From Pseudalkalibacillus hwajinpoensis (lineage in GTDB: Bacteria > Bacillota > Bacilli > Bacillales > Guptibacillaceae), in NCBI RefSeq assembly GCF_015234585.1, contig NZ_JADFCM010000001.1, forward strand, positions 186,001-250,000: DNA of 64,000 nucleotides, given 5' to 3'. The notes beneath the pieces were generated by a model. It did not search any database. It saw nothing but the letters and a program-made list of their open reading frames with translations, and was not told where the DNA came from. Of the stretch, positions 17,694-27,435 are shown piece after piece; the first letter of the stretch is position 1; each line of letters starts with the position of its first letter. The translations under genes and the position numbers were made by a program.

Positions 17694-18455
17694 TTGTTAA
17701 ATTCAATGTACTCAGGCGTTTCAGGAATGAGAGGCTTTCAAACGAAGCTAGATGTGATCGGGAATAATATTGCGAACGTGAATACAGTAGGTTACCAGAA
17801 AAGTAGAGTGCTGTTTGAAGATATGCTTAGTCAAAGCGTTGCAGGCAATTCGGTGAACTCGATGCAAGTAGGACTTGGTTCTTCTGTTTCTGCTATTAAT
17901 ATGGTCGATAGCCCGGGGTCGCCAATGACGACAGGTGTTCAAACGGATCTTAGTATTCAAGGGGATGGGTATTTTAGGGTACAGACTGAAGGTGGCACTG
18001 AATACCTTGCTCGTTCGGGATCTTTCCAACTAGACGCTGAAGGGAATCTTGTAACCACTCAAGGATACTCTGTATTAGATGAAGATGGTAATCCAATTGA
18101 GAATATTGGCCAAATATCAAGTATAAATGCAGATGGACAGATTACATATACAGATACTGATGGCCTCCCTCAGCAAACAATCAATATAGGGATTGGTACA
18201 GTGCCGAATCCAGCAGGTCTTAGTAAAGTTGGAAATTCCCTTTTTCTGGTTACAGATAAATCCGGAGCTCTCGATACAGTAACAGGCCTCCCTGAGGGTT
18301 CCCGAGTTGTCGCAGGCCAACTCGAAATGTCTAACGTTGACCTAACCGAAGAATTCACAGAAATGATTGTCGCGCAACGTGGGTTCCAGGCGAACTCAAG
18401 AGTGATTACAACGTCAGATGAGATCCTTCAAGAAATCGTCAATTTAAAACGATAG
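17694..18455 (+). CDS. flgE: FlgE flagellar hook protein
   Basis: The 253-residue protein has N-terminal LDVIGNNIANVNTVGYQKSRV and C-terminal EFTEMIVAQRGFQANSRVITTSDEILQEIVNLKR, the ends of hook/rod proteins. Its position after flgD and the TIGR02530 protein identifies it as the hook subunit; the length is similar to B. subtilis FlgE (about 264), the compact form. The start is TTG 17694 after AGAGGGGG; a 73-base gap precedes it. A short hairpin follows the stop. Confidence 0.92.
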   Translation: MLNSMYSGVSGMRGFQTKLDVIGNNIANVNTVGYQKSRVLFEDMLSQSVAGNSVNSMQVGLGSSVSAINMVDSPGSPMTTGVQTDLSIQGDGYFRVQTEGGTEYLARSGSFQLDAEGNLVTTQGYSVLDEDGNPIENIGQISSINADGQITYTDTDGLPQQTINIGIGTVPNPAGLSKVGNSLFLVTDKSGALDTVTGLPEGSRVVAGQLEMSNVDLTEEFTEMIVAQRGFQANSRVITTSDEILQEIVNLKR

Positions 18456-18463
18456 GGGGTAAG

Positions 18464-18484
18464 GGCTGAGGAATTTCCTCGGCC
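18464..18484 (+). promoter_or_regulatory. Intra-operon hairpin between flgE and swrD
   Basis: Bases 18464-18472 pair with 18476-18484 (nine pairs, one G-T) around a three-base loop. It separates the only Shine-Dalgarno-like stretch (AGGGGGT, 18454-18460) from the swrD ATG at 18497. There is no T-run, so it is not an ordinary terminator; it may stabilise the abundant hook mRNA 3' end or modulate swrD translation. Confidence 0.5.
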
Positions 18485-18496
18485 TGCTCTGTACAT

Positions 18497-18691
18497 ATGA
18501 TACCGGTAACGAAATTAAATCGAGAAACGATGATGTTAAATGCGATCTACATTGAAACGATTGAATCAACGCCAGATACGATGATTTTATTAACGAACGG
18601 CAAACGTTATGTTGTGTTGGAAACGATCGAGCAAGTGAAGCAGCTCGTCACGGAATTTTATCGTGACATTAGCGTATTAGAGAAAAAATAG
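18497..18691 (+). CDS. swrD: SwrD (FlbD family) motor-power protein
   Basis: The 64-residue protein MIPVTKLNRETMMLNAIYIETIESTPDTMILLTNGKRYVV-type sequence is a FlbD-family member; the segment IETIESTPDTMILLTNGKRYVV identifies it. In B. subtilis SwrD (YlzI) raises motor torque. Position after flgE is conserved. There is no Shine-Dalgarno directly before ATG 18497, only GC-rich sequence and the hairpin at 18464-18484, so translation may be coupled or weak. fliL, which normally follows, is absent here. Confidence 0.9.
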   Translation: MIPVTKLNRETMMLNAIYIETIESTPDTMILLTNGKRYVVLETIEQVKQLVTEFYRDISVLEKK

Positions 18692-18707
18692 ACGAACGGG
18701 GGTGACC

Positions 18708-19694
18708 ATGTTGTCTGATATGCTATCGCCAGCAACTGTTGATGCGCTTCTTGCTGCTATTGATGAGCCAGGGCAGAAGAAGCCAATGAAAGAACGAAAA
18801 GTGCAAACGTATGATTTTAAAAGAGCGCTTCGCTTTTCTCAGGACCATATTCGAATTTTAACGCGTATTCACGAGAACTATGCGCGACTCATGACGACCT
18901 ATTCATCCGCTCAGCTTCGGACGATCATTCAAGCCTCCGTTCATTCTGTTGACCAGATGCCATTTGAAGAATTTGTGAAGTCGATCACAGAAAATTCGAT
19001 TCTTAGCCTCTTTGTTGCTTCCCCATTACAAGGACAGATGGTGCTTGAAGTGGCGCCAGAGCTAGCGTATGCGATGCTTGATCGCATGCTTGGAGGGCAA
19101 GGCGTTCAACCGGACAAGCTCTCCCATTTAACCGAAATTGAAACGATGGTGATTGAACGGATTTTCAGTAAAATTCTTGAAAGTTTTCAAGATGCATGGA
19201 CATCCGTCCTTAAGCTGAAAACGGAATTAAAAGAACTTGAAGTGAACCCGCATTTTCTTCAAATTGTATCACCAAATGAAACAGTCGTAACCGTTACCTT
19301 ACGTGTGAAAGTGGGAGATGTGAGCGGCGATATTCGTCTCTGTCTTCCACACGTTGTTCTTGAGCCAATTATGCCGAGACTTTCGGCACATCACTGGCTA
19401 TCCAATCAAAAAAAGGATCGCGAACCGCAGGAAAGCAAGGAGCTTGAAAAAAGACTTAAAAAGACCAATTTAGGGATTATCGCTGAGCTTGGTCATTCTG
19501 AAATTACCATTGAAGAATTTTTGAATTTGGAAGATGGTGACGTCATTCGTTTAAATCAAACGGTTTCTGATCCGCTTATTGTCAAGGTGGATAACCGGGT
19601 AAAATTTCATGGACAGCCTGGCACATCCAAAGGTCGAATGGCCGTACAAATCACTGAAGTGAAAGAAGAGGAGGAAATAGGCCATGACGGATGA
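18708..19694 (+). CDS. fliM: FliM motor switch protein
   Basis: The 328-residue protein has an N-terminal [13 protein letters not shown] segment corresponding to the CheY-P-binding LSQxEIDALL motif of the family (with Q, E and I replaced by P, T and V), a CheC-like middle domain and a C-terminal FliN-like SpoA domain with [24 protein letters not shown]. It forms the C ring with FliG and FliY. ATG 18708 is preceded by GGGGGTG; the GTG at 18702 is in that site. It overlaps fliY by eleven bases. Confidence 0.95.
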   Translation: MLSDMLSPATVDALLAAIDEPGQKKPMKERKVQTYDFKRALRFSQDHIRILTRIHENYARLMTTYSSAQLRTIIQASVHSVDQMPFEEFVKSITENSILSLFVASPLQGQMVLEVAPELAYAMLDRMLGGQGVQPDKLSHLTEIETMVIERIFSKILESFQDAWTSVLKLKTELKELEVNPHFLQIVSPNETVVTVTLRVKVGDVSGDIRLCLPHVVLEPIMPRLSAHHWLSNQKKDREPQESKELEKRLKKTNLGIIAELGHSEITIEEFLNLEDGDVIRLNQTVSDPLIVKVDNRVKFHGQPGTSKGRMAVQITEVKEEEEIGHDG

Positions 19695-20802
19695 TCGTCT
19701 TTCAAAAGAAGAAATGAACGCCTTATTTCAAGAGACAGCAGCAGGAAAGGAGGGGGACAACGTGTATTTTCATGAAATCGAAAAAGAAGCGCTGAGTGAG
19801 CTTTTTAGCGTCGCAATTGGAAGTTTTACCACAACACTCTCATCAGTTTTTATGCAAGATGTCTTTGTATCAAATGTGACGATGCAGTTCCTTCATGAAG
19901 CGCGTTTTCAGCAAGAGGTGTCACTCCCTTACGTAGAAGCAGCGATTCGCTATGAGGGAGCGGCCGCTGGAGAAACGATTATTATGGTAAACCCTCCTGA
20001 TGCTCAGGATATGGCTGATATTTGGCAAGTAGCCAAAGGGGATGAAGGCGACGAAAGCGTAGATAAGAGCTTAACTTCTGTCATGACTGGCATGATGGAA
20101 AGCATACATAAGGGACTTAGCATGGCTTCGGGCTCATCATTTTCTGGAACGTTTACGAATCTTCAAGTTGTCTCAGAGTTAACTAACTCTGTGCTACTGG
20201 AAAATGTGCCTGAATCGGTTTATGTAGACATTTCATTCGAGCTTTCCATTGGGTCTATTATGCAAACTGTTGTTCATCATGTACTCCCCGCAACAGTAGC
20301 CAAACAAATCAGCGAATTGCTTGTCAGCATAGAAGACCTTCAATCCGCTGAGCAGAAAGAGACAGAGAAGGCAAATGAGCAGGAGGCCGAATTGCAGCAA
20401 CGATCATTACAACAGCCTGAACAAGTGGCAGAAGAGAAAGAACCAATTGATCCCATGGCATCACGAGTAAAAGAGCCTGAACCGAATATCCAAAACGTTC
20501 AGTTCACGAATTTTAGCCAGGAAGATCACCCGTACGGTGAGCAGCGAAATCTAAATATGTTACTAGATATTCCACTTCAGGTGACGGTCGAGTTAGGGCG
20601 AACTAAGCGCATTGTAAAAGACATACTTGAGCTTTCACATGGATCGGTTTTAGAGCTCGATAAGTTAGCGGGAGAGCCGGTCGATATTTTGATTAATAGT
20701 AAACTCATTGCCAAAGGGGAAGTTGTCGTAATTGATGAGAATTTTGGTGTCAGAGTAACAGATATTTTAAGTGCAGCAGAGCGTTTATCCAAGCTGCGTT
20801 AA
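19684..20802 (+). CDS. fliY: FliY switch protein with degenerate CheC phosphatase sites
   Basis: The 372-residue protein starts with [10 protein letters not shown] (CheY-binding-like peptide, about residues 6-15), has a CheC-like middle (about 30-210), a Gln/Glu-rich linker and a C-terminal FliN domain (about 290-370) with [16 protein letters not shown]. In CheC/FliY the two active sites read D/S-x3-E-x2-N. Here the first is E-ALS-E39-LF-S42 and the second S132-VMT-G-MM-E139, so both catalytic Asn residues and one Glu are gone. It probably works as a structural C-ring protein only. The usual cheY gene after fliY is missing. Confidence 0.9.
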   Translation: MTDDRLSKEEMNALFQETAAGKEGDNVYFHEIEKEALSELFSVAIGSFTTTLSSVFMQDVFVSNVTMQFLHEARFQQEVSLPYVEAAIRYEGAAAGETIIMVNPPDAQDMADIWQVAKGDEGDESVDKSLTSVMTGMMESIHKGLSMASGSSFSGTFTNLQVVSELTNSVLLENVPESVYVDISFELSIGSIMQTVVHHVLPATVAKQISELLVSIEDLQSAEQKETEKANEQEAELQQRSLQQPEQVAEEKEPIDPMASRVKEPEPNIQNVQFTNFSQEDHPYGEQRNLNMLLDIPLQVTVELGRTKRIVKDILELSHGSVLELDKLAGEPVDILINSKLIAKGEVVVIDENFGVRVTDILSAAERLSKLR

Positions 20803-20818
20803 GAAGGAGTTTTTACAG

Positions 20819-21403
20819 GTGAGACAGCATATGATTGGCATCATGACACTTCTCCTTTGCTTTGTATTACTGGTGCCGCACCATGTCGTAGCGGCTACAG
20901 ATGGTAGCGTGACGGATTGGCTCACGGAAGATGGAGATGAGCCATCTGCCCCTCAAGATGAGCAGCCTACCGAAGTAGAAGGGCCGAGCACAAATGTTTT
21001 CTTCCTTCTGATCAAACTTGTTTTCTATACGATCGTGGTCGTGGGACTGATCTACTTGCTCATTCGTTTTCTGTCAAAACGCCAACAAAAGATTCAGCAT
21101 CATTCGGTTTTTACGCCGATAGGTGGTACATCTCTCGGTAACAATAAATCGGTTCAAATGGTGAAGGTTGGCGATTCGCTTTATATGATTGGCGTGGGGG
21201 ATAACGTGAATTTGCTGAAAGAAATTGAAGATAAGGAAGAAGTAGAGCGTATTTTATCACAGGCAGAAGATCAGAAATCAGGCTTTTCCTTTATGAATCA
21301 AAAGCATGCGGGCATTCAAGAGATGATTCAGGCAAGCTTAAAGAAACAGCGAAACAAGCGTAAGAACTATTGGGACGACGGCGACGAAAGGGACGATAAG
21401 TAA
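20819..21403 (+). CDS. fliO: FliO export-gate assembly protein
   Basis: The 194-residue protein has a signal peptide ([17 protein letters not shown], about residues 8-24), an acidic extracytoplasmic stretch, a membrane helix (about 60-80) and a cytoplasmic FliO domain with [35 protein letters not shown]. It helps assemble the FliP ring. GTG 20819 lies nine bases after AAGGAG and after the fliY stop. It overlaps fliP by one base. Confidence 0.9.
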   Translation: MRQHMIGIMTLLLCFVLLVPHHVVAATDGSVTDWLTEDGDEPSAPQDEQPTEVEGPSTNVFFLLIKLVFYTIVVVGLIYLLIRFLSKRQQKIQHHSVFTPIGGTSLGNNKSVQMVKVGDSLYMIGVGDNVNLLKEIEDKEEVERILSQAEDQKSGFSFMNQKHAGIQEMIQASLKKQRNKRKNYWDDGDERDDK

Positions 21404-22086
21404 TGGATTTGCTCATAAACTTAACGATTCCAGGGCTTGATTTCGGATCAAACGCCACGGAAGATGTGTCCGTTACCATCCAGCTTGTCCTGCTCTTAAC
21501 CGTTCTTTCGCTTGCTCCAGCAATTCTTGTATTGATGACTTGTTTTACGAGGATTGTTGTCGTGTTATCCTTCGTTCGTTCAGCGCTCGCGACACAATCA
21601 ATGCCACCGAATCAGGTGCTCATTGGTTTAGCGCTATTTTTAACTTTTTTCGTGATGTCTCCTGTTCTTTCAGAGATTAATAGTGAGGCGCTTCAGCCCT
21701 ACTTGAATGAAGAGATCGGACAGGAAGAAGCGCTCGATGCAGCTGAACAGCCGATTAAAGAGTTTATGGCGGAGCATACGCGTGAAAAAGACCTGGCTCT
21801 TTTTTATAAGTATGCAGAGCTAGAAAAGCCGGAATCAGTGGAAGACATTCGCTTAACCGCACTCGTTCCTGCTTTTGCGATTTCAGAACTGAAAACGGCG
21901 TTTCAGATTGGATTTATTATCTTTATCCCATTTCTTATTATTGACATGGTAGTGGCCTCAACGCTCATGGCGATGGGGATGATGATGCTACCCCCGGTTA
22001 TGATTTCTCTCCCGTTTAAAATTCTATTATTTGTGCTTGTCGATGGCTGGTATCTGGTCGTCGAATCACTTCTATTAAGCTTCTAA
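21403..22086 (+). CDS. fliP: FliP export-gate protein
   Basis: The 227-residue integral membrane protein contains the FliP signatures [39 protein letters not shown] (read in parts) and [40 protein letters not shown]. It forms the core of the type III export channel with FliQ and FliR. The length matches B. subtilis (221). No long signal peptide is seen, as in other Bacillus FliP. Confidence 0.97.
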   Translation: MDLLINLTIPGLDFGSNATEDVSVTIQLVLLLTVLSLAPAILVLMTCFTRIVVVLSFVRSALATQSMPPNQVLIGLALFLTFFVMSPVLSEINSEALQPYLNEEIGQEEALDAAEQPIKEFMAEHTREKDLALFYKYAELEKPESVEDIRLTALVPAFAISELKTAFQIGFIIFIPFLIIDMVVASTLMAMGMMMLPPVMISLPFKILLFVLVDGWYLVVESLLLSF

Positions 22087-22097
22087 GGAGGACGACG

Positions 22098-22367
22098 ATG
22101 ACGCCGGATATGGTCATTTCACTTGCAGAAGATGCTGTTTATACCGTGATTATTATTTCAGCTCCGCTTCTCTTAATCGCACTTGGCGTTGGGTTAATCG
22201 TGAGTGTGTTTCAGGCGATGACGCAAATTCAGGAACAGACGCTTGCGTTCATTCCCAAAATCGTTGCCGTTCTGTTAACGATCGTTCTGTTTGGACCGTG
22301 GATGCTCACAACGCTACTCGATTACACAACGAACTTATATCAAAATCTTTATAGGTTTATCGGCTAA
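22098..22367 (+). CDS. fliQ: FliQ export-gate protein
   Basis: The 89-residue protein has two membrane helices (about 12-37 and 52-72) and the conserved ALGVGLIVSVFQAMTQIQEQTLAFIPKI, typical of FliQ. It wraps the FliP-FliR channel core. AGGAGG at 22086-22091 supports ATG 22098. Length equals the family norm. Confidence 0.97.
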   Translation: MTPDMVISLAEDAVYTVIIISAPLLLIALGVGLIVSVFQAMTQIQEQTLAFIPKIVAVLLTIVLFGPWMLTTLLDYTTNLYQNLYRFIG

Positions 22368-22369
22368 AG

Positions 22370-23146
22370 ATGGAAAGCATCGTTAACGCTCTGCCCCTGT
22401 TTTTACTCGTATTTATGAGGGCAACGTCATTTTTTATTACTGCACCAGTTTTCTCAACAAGAAGCGTTCCAAACCGCTTTAAAGTGGGAGTTGGTTTTTT
22501 TATAGCTTTGATTGTAACAGCCGGACTAGGAGCAGAAACAGAGCTGCCCCTTGATCTGACGTTTATCATCTACATCTTAAAAGAATTGTTTATTGGATTA
22601 TCGCTTGGATTTATCGCTTCCCTCATCCTTTATACGGTACAAGTTGCTGGTGCCTTCATCGATTTTCAGATGGGATTTGTGATTGCGAACGTTATTGATC
22701 CTCAGACGAGAACGCAGGTACCGATTATCGGAAACTTTAAATACATGCTTGCTCTGCTCTTTCTTGTATCAGTTGATGGTCATCATATGATGCTTGACGG
22801 TCTTGTAAGAAGTTATGAGCTTTTACCGACTGATGCGCTCCTTAGCCAGGCGAACAGTCAGTCACTTGCTCTATTTATTGCTGAAGTTTTCGCGGGGATG
22901 TTTTTCTCAGCGTTTCAGCTCGCGCTACCGATCGTTGCTTCCCTTTTTCTTGTGGATGTGGCGCTTGGCCTTCTTGCGAGAGCAGTACCTCAAGTGAATA
23001 TTTTCGTTGTCGGTTTGCCGTTAAAAATCTTTGTCGGTTTCGTGCTTATTCTAGTGACGATTCCTACCTTTTTCTTTTTACTGCGAGGGGTTTTTCAAGA
23101 AATGCTCGCTACGATGGGGCAGCTTATTCAAATACTGGGTGGGTAG
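22370..23146 (+). CDS. fliR: FliR export-gate protein
   Basis: The 258-residue protein has about six membrane helices and the FliR motifs KVGVGFFIALIV, FIDFQMGFVIANVIDPQTRTQVPIIGN and LALPIVASLFLVDVALGLLARAVPQVNIFVVGLPLKI. It completes the FliPQR core. It starts two bases after fliQ and its stop is five bases before the flhB start, indicating tight coupling. Confidence 0.97.
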   Translation: MESIVNALPLFLLVFMRATSFFITAPVFSTRSVPNRFKVGVGFFIALIVTAGLGAETELPLDLTFIIYILKELFIGLSLGFIASLILYTVQVAGAFIDFQMGFVIANVIDPQTRTQVPIIGNFKYMLALLFLVSVDGHHMMLDGLVRSYELLPTDALLSQANSQSLALFIAEVFAGMFFSAFQLALPIVASLFLVDVALGLLARAVPQVNIFVVGLPLKIFVGFVLILVTIPTFFFLLRGVFQEMLATMGQLIQILGG

Positions 23147-23150
23147 TACG

Positions 23151-24251
23151 ATGCGAACTTATCGTTTACAAATGGATCTCCAATTCTTTTCACAAGAAAA
23201 GACCGAGAAAGCAACACCACAAAAGAAGCAAGAATCTCGTAAAAAGGGTCAGGTGGCGAGAAGTGCTGAGATTCCATCCGCCTTTATGATGATTGGTGTG
23301 TTTCTGTTTATGTCTTTCATTGGTGGGTGGTTGATTGAAAGCCTCGAGTCCATGATTCGAGGCAATCTTGTTCAGATTACAGATTGGACGCTCACAGAAC
23401 AGAATGTTGATCGCATGCTGAAAGAAAATGTGTGGCAGGCGGCACTGATCGCAGCCCCCCTTATGGGAATTTCGCTCGTCATGGGAGTTCTAGGAAACTA
23501 TATGCAAGTGGGATTTCTCGTTTCCACAGATCCCCTTCAGGCAAAGCTTGAAAGAATTAACCCATTAAAAGGCGCGAAACGAATATTTTCAGCTCGAACG
23601 CTCGTCGAACTATTAAAGTCGTTAATTAAAATTACGTTTATCTCAGCTTGCACCTTTATTGTTCTTTGGAATAAACGAGACGAAGTGATGCTCATTTCGC
23701 AAAAGTCGATCGGTGAAGCAATGGCACTTGTTGGTTCATTGATCGTCCAAACGGGCTTAGCTGTTGGAATTCTATTATTATTCCTTGCCCTATTAGACTA
23801 TGTTTATCAGAAATATGACTTCGAAAAAAACATCCGAATGTCGAAGCAGGACATTAAAGATGAATATAAAAAGAGCGAAGGCGATCCGCTCATTAAATCA
23901 AAAATTAAAGAAAAGCAGCGCACACTTGGAATGAACCGGATGATTTCTGAAATTCCAAATGCGGACGTCGTCATTACGAACCCTACGCACTTTGCCGTTG
24001 CACTTCGGTACGATCCGAAAGAAATGGATAAGCCGACAGTTGTGGCGAAAGGGATGGATTACGTGGCGCAAAAGATTAAAGAAAAAGCGAAAGAACATGA
24101 GATTATTACGACGGAAAATGTCCAGCTTGCGCGTGCGCTTTATCATCAGGTGGAAATTGGTGATGGGGTGCCGGAAGAGCTGTTCAAGGCTGTTGCAGAA
24201 ATACTTGCTTACGTGTATAGCATAAAAGGCTACCCGGGAGGAGGGAACTAA
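23151..24251 (+). CDS. flhB: FlhB export substrate-specificity switch
   Basis: The 366-residue protein begins with a short leader ending MDLQFFSQEKTEKATPQKKQESRKKGQ, has four membrane helices and a cytoplasmic domain with the autocleavage motif NPTH (about residue 276-279) followed by FAVALRYD. Cleavage there and contact with FliK change export from rod/hook to filament proteins. ATG 23151 is used; GTG 23139 lies inside fliR. Confidence 0.97.
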   Translation: MRTYRLQMDLQFFSQEKTEKATPQKKQESRKKGQVARSAEIPSAFMMIGVFLFMSFIGGWLIESLESMIRGNLVQITDWTLTEQNVDRMLKENVWQAALIAAPLMGISLVMGVLGNYMQVGFLVSTDPLQAKLERINPLKGAKRIFSARTLVELLKSLIKITFISACTFIVLWNKRDEVMLISQKSIGEAMALVGSLIVQTGLAVGILLLFLALLDYVYQKYDFEKNIRMSKQDIKDEYKKSEGDPLIKSKIKEKQRTLGMNRMISEIPNADVVITNPTHFAVALRYDPKEMDKPTVVAKGMDYVAQKIKEKAKEHEIITTENVQLARALYHQVEIGDGVPEELFKAVAEILAYVYSIKGYPGGGN

Positions 24252-24253
24252 CG

Positions 24254-26287
24254 ATGAAAATAAAAGATTATGCTGTGCTCGTATCTGTCATTATGATTGT
24301 GATCATGATGGTTATCCCGTTCCCTCCGCTCTTACTCGATTTTCTCATTATGATGAACATTAGCCTTGCACTCACGATCATTCTTGTTGCGATGAATACG
24401 AAAGAAGCACTCCAGTTCTCGATCTTTCCATCGCTGTTATTATTAACAACGCTCTTTCGCCTAGGCTTAAACGTCTCGACGACTCGCTCTATTCTAACGA
24501 ATAAAACAGGCGGACAGGTGATTGAAACATTTGGTTCTTTTGTTGTTGGCGGAAGTGTTGTGATCGGACTCCTTGTTTTCCTGATTCTTGTGATTATCCA
24601 ATTCATTGTTATTACAAAAGGATCCGAACGAGTGGCTGAAGTAGCCGCTCGATTTACACTCGACGCGATGCCAGGGAAGCAAATGAGCATTGATGCTGAT
24701 TTGAACGCAGGAATGATTTCAGATCGCGAGGCGAAAGTAAGTCGAGAGAAAATTGCGCGTGAAGCTGACTTTTATGGTGCGATGGACGGAGCCAGTAAGT
24801 TCGTAAAAGGTGATGCGATTGCCGGAATTGTTATTACGCTCATTAACATTATCGGTGGGCTAATCATTGGAATGGTCGTTCATGGTATGCCAGTTGGCGA
24901 TGCGGCAACAACATTTACGCTTCTTTCGATTGGTGATGGGCTTGTCAGTCAAATTCCTGCGCTCCTAATTTCAACAGCGACGGGAATTGTCGTGACGCGA
25001 GCAGCGTCAGATGGCAATCTAGGGTCCGATATTACTGCGCAAATTTTTGCTTATCCAAAGCTTCTTTACGTTGTAGGAGCGGTTGTCGCGCTCCTCGGAC
25101 TTGCGACGCCGATTAACCCGCTTCTTACGTTTCCAATCGCAGGTCTTCTCGTCTATGGAGGATGGGTGATGCAAAAGAGTTTGGATCAAACAAAAGAAGT
25201 CGAATTAGCCGCAGGCGACGAAGAGATTGAAGAAATGAAAAAGCCAGAAAGCGTGACGAGCCTTCTTCAAGTCGATCCGATTGAGTTTGAGTTTGGTTAC
25301 GGACTCATTCCACTTGCTGATCAAAAGCAGGGCGGTGATCTACTTGATCGCGTCATTATGATTCGCAGGCAGATTGCGCTTGAGTTCGGAATCGTTGTTC
25401 CAGTTATTCGCATTCGTGACAACATCCAGCTCGAACCGAACGAGTACGTTATTAAAATAAAAGGAAATCGCGTAGCTGGAGGAGAGGTTCGGTTGGATCA
25501 ATACCTTGCGATGAGTAGCGGTTTAGAGGATGAAACCATTACAGGGGTTGAAACGGTAGAACCGGCTTTCGGACTTCCGGCTCTATGGGTAACGGAAGAA
25601 ATGAAAGATCGCGCCGAGCTTTCGGACTACACGATTGTGGATCCGCCGTCAGTTGTTTCTACACATTTAACAGAAGTGATCAAACGCCATGCGCATGAAT
25701 TGTTAAGTCGTCAGGAAGTGAAGCACTTACTCGATAACGTCAGAGAATCGTCTCCAGCTGTTTTAGAAGAACTCATTCCAAATATCCTGAGTATCGGGGA
25801 TGTGCAGAAAGTGCTGATGAGACTTTTGAAAGAAAAAGTATCGATTCGATCATTGGATATGATTCTTGAATCGTTAGCCGATAACGGTGTGCGTACGAAA
25901 GATACTGATGTATTGGCGGAATATGTGCGTCAGTCATTATCTCGCCAAATCACGTCACAAGTAGCTATACCTGGTGAGCCTTTGAAAGTTTTAACAGCAG
26001 GAGCGCGACTTGAAAAGCGTTTCGCGGAATCGGTTCAGCAATCGGATCAGGGAAGTTACTTAGCGCTTGATCCTGAAACATCGCAAACCATTTATCAGGA
26101 AGTGCTGCAGCAGGTAAGTCGCCTTCAGCAGTCAGGCATTCAGCCAATCCTATTAACGTCACCTGCGATCCGCATGTATTTACGCCAATTTCTAGAGCGC
26201 TATATGCCTGAGCTAACGATTCTTTCATATAGCGAGCTAGAGCCTAATGTTGAAGTCCAAAGTGTAGGAGTGATTAATCTACCATGA
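24254..26287 (+). CDS. flhA: FlhA export-gate protein
   Basis: The 677-residue protein has about eight N-terminal membrane helices, the highly conserved FHIPEP-type region (DAMPGKQMSIDADLNAG, SREADFYGAMDGASKFVKGDAIAG) and a cytoplasmic domain from about residue 330 that binds chaperone-substrate complexes. Length equals B. subtilis FlhA (677). It begins two bases after flhB and overlaps flhF by four bases. Confidence 0.98.
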   Translation: MKIKDYAVLVSVIMIVIMMVIPFPPLLLDFLIMMNISLALTIILVAMNTKEALQFSIFPSLLLLTTLFRLGLNVSTTRSILTNKTGGQVIETFGSFVVGGSVVIGLLVFLILVIIQFIVITKGSERVAEVAARFTLDAMPGKQMSIDADLNAGMISDREAKVSREKIAREADFYGAMDGASKFVKGDAIAGIVITLINIIGGLIIGMVVHGMPVGDAATTFTLLSIGDGLVSQIPALLISTATGIVVTRAASDGNLGSDITAQIFAYPKLLYVVGAVVALLGLATPINPLLTFPIAGLLVYGGWVMQKSLDQTKEVELAAGDEEIEEMKKPESVTSLLQVDPIEFEFGYGLIPLADQKQGGDLLDRVIMIRRQIALEFGIVVPVIRIRDNIQLEPNEYVIKIKGNRVAGGEVRLDQYLAMSSGLEDETITGVETVEPAFGLPALWVTEEMKDRAELSDYTIVDPPSVVSTHLTEVIKRHAHELLSRQEVKHLLDNVRESSPAVLEELIPNILSIGDVQKVLMRLLKEKVSIRSLDMILESLADNGVRTKDTDVLAEYVRQSLSRQITSQVAIPGEPLKVLTAGARLEKRFAESVQQSDQGSYLALDPETSQTIYQEVLQQVSRLQQSGIQPILLTSPAIRMYLRQFLERYMPELTILSYSELEPNVEVQSVGVINLP

Positions 26288-27435
26288 AGATCAAACGCTA
26301 TGTGGTCACCCACCTTCGCGAAGCTATGCCCCTTATTAGGCAGGAGCTCGGTCAGGATGCTGTCATTTTAAATACGAAAAAAGTAAAAGTAGGCGGGATC
26401 TTCGGCTTATTTCGAAAACAGCGTCTTGAAGTGCTCGCCGCTCTTGATGAGGAAAAAGTAGCGAAAGAAAAGACAGAGTTTGCGACGCTACTACAGTCTG
26501 AAAAGAAGCGTCGGGAAGCGACGCCTGAACGAGTAGAAGAGCTGGTACCTAAAGTGGACAAACAGTCTGTAGAAGCTGAAACTCAAGTGCTTGGTGAGCT
26601 AAAATCGATGAAAGAAATCATGATGCAAATGATGGAGAATGAGCGCTTACCGAAACAGTTAAAGCCCGTACAGGCCTTTTTAGAAGCTCAGGAATTCTCA
26701 CAGGCGATTCGCTCGGGTGTCATGGCGGAACTGCTTATTAAATCGAAATCTTATCCAAGTTATACAAAAGAAGAGGCATTTATATGGATGAGACAGGAAT
26801 TTGCGAAACGAATCAAGAATTATCCTAGTATAGGAAGTGCTTCAAAGAAAGTGCGGTGTTTCGTTGGCCCAACCGGTGTAGGGAAAACAACGACCATTGC
26901 CAAAATAGCAGGGCACTTATTATTGAAAGAGCGTCAATCCGTTGGCCTGATTACATCAGATACGTACCGGATTGCCGCAGTTGAACAGCTTCGAACATAT
27001 GCTGATATTCTTGGCATCCCAATGGAAGTCGTCCAGTCTCCTTCCGATTTAGAAAAGTCGCTTGAACGCCTTTCTGCCTGCGATGTGATTCTCATGGATA
27101 CGGCAGGTCGGAATTATCAACAGTATAGCTATATTACGCAGCTAGAAACACTTTTATCCGGTCAGGAAATGTCGATTACGCTCATGTTAAGTCTTACGCA
27201 TCGTTATTCTGATATGAAATTAATTGCCGATAATTTTCATTCGCTCGGGGTTTTGGAAGTGATTATGACGAAGATGGATGAAACGACAGTTCGAGGACCG
27301 ATTTTTAATTTCATGGAAGATTACAACCTTCCGATTACGATCTTAACAACGGGGCAGAACGTACCCGATGATCTCGTGAGAACGACACCAGATTTCTTCC
27401 TTGATCTAGTGATGGAGGGGCGAGGAAATGGCTGA
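26284..27435 (+). CDS. flhF: FlhF SRP-type GTPase, flagellar positioning
   Basis: The 383-residue protein starts MKIKRYVVTHLREAMPLIRQELGQDAVILNTKKVKVGGIFGLF, the FlhF N-terminus, and has an SRP GTPase domain with GPTGVGKTTTIAKIAG (about residue 195-210), SDTYRIAAVEQL and DTAGR. It sets where flagella form together with FlhG. It overlaps flhA by four and flhG by eight bases. Confidence 0.95.
   Translation: MKIKRYVVTHLREAMPLIRQELGQDAVILNTKKVKVGGIFGLFRKQRLEVLAALDEEKVAKEKTEFATLLQSEKKRREATPERVEELVPKVDKQSVEAETQVLGELKSMKEIMMQMMENERLPKQLKPVQAFLEAQEFSQAIRSGVMAELLIKSKSYPSYTKEEAFIWMRQEFAKRIKNYPSIGSASKKVRCFVGPTGVGKTTTIAKIAGHLLLKERQSVGLITSDTYRIAAVEQLRTYADILGIPMEVVQSPSDLEKSLERLSACDVILMDTAGRNYQQYSYITQLETLLSGQEMSITLMLSLTHRYSDMKLIADNFHSLGVLEVIMTKMDETTVRGPIFNFMEDYNLPITILTTGQNVPDDLVRTTPDFFLDLVMEGRGNG

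Noticed and set aside
17748..18029. Minus-strand open frame inside flgE
   Set aside because: It lies wholly within a well-supported gene and has no family features; the same holds for the other antisense frames in the flagellar and fad genes.
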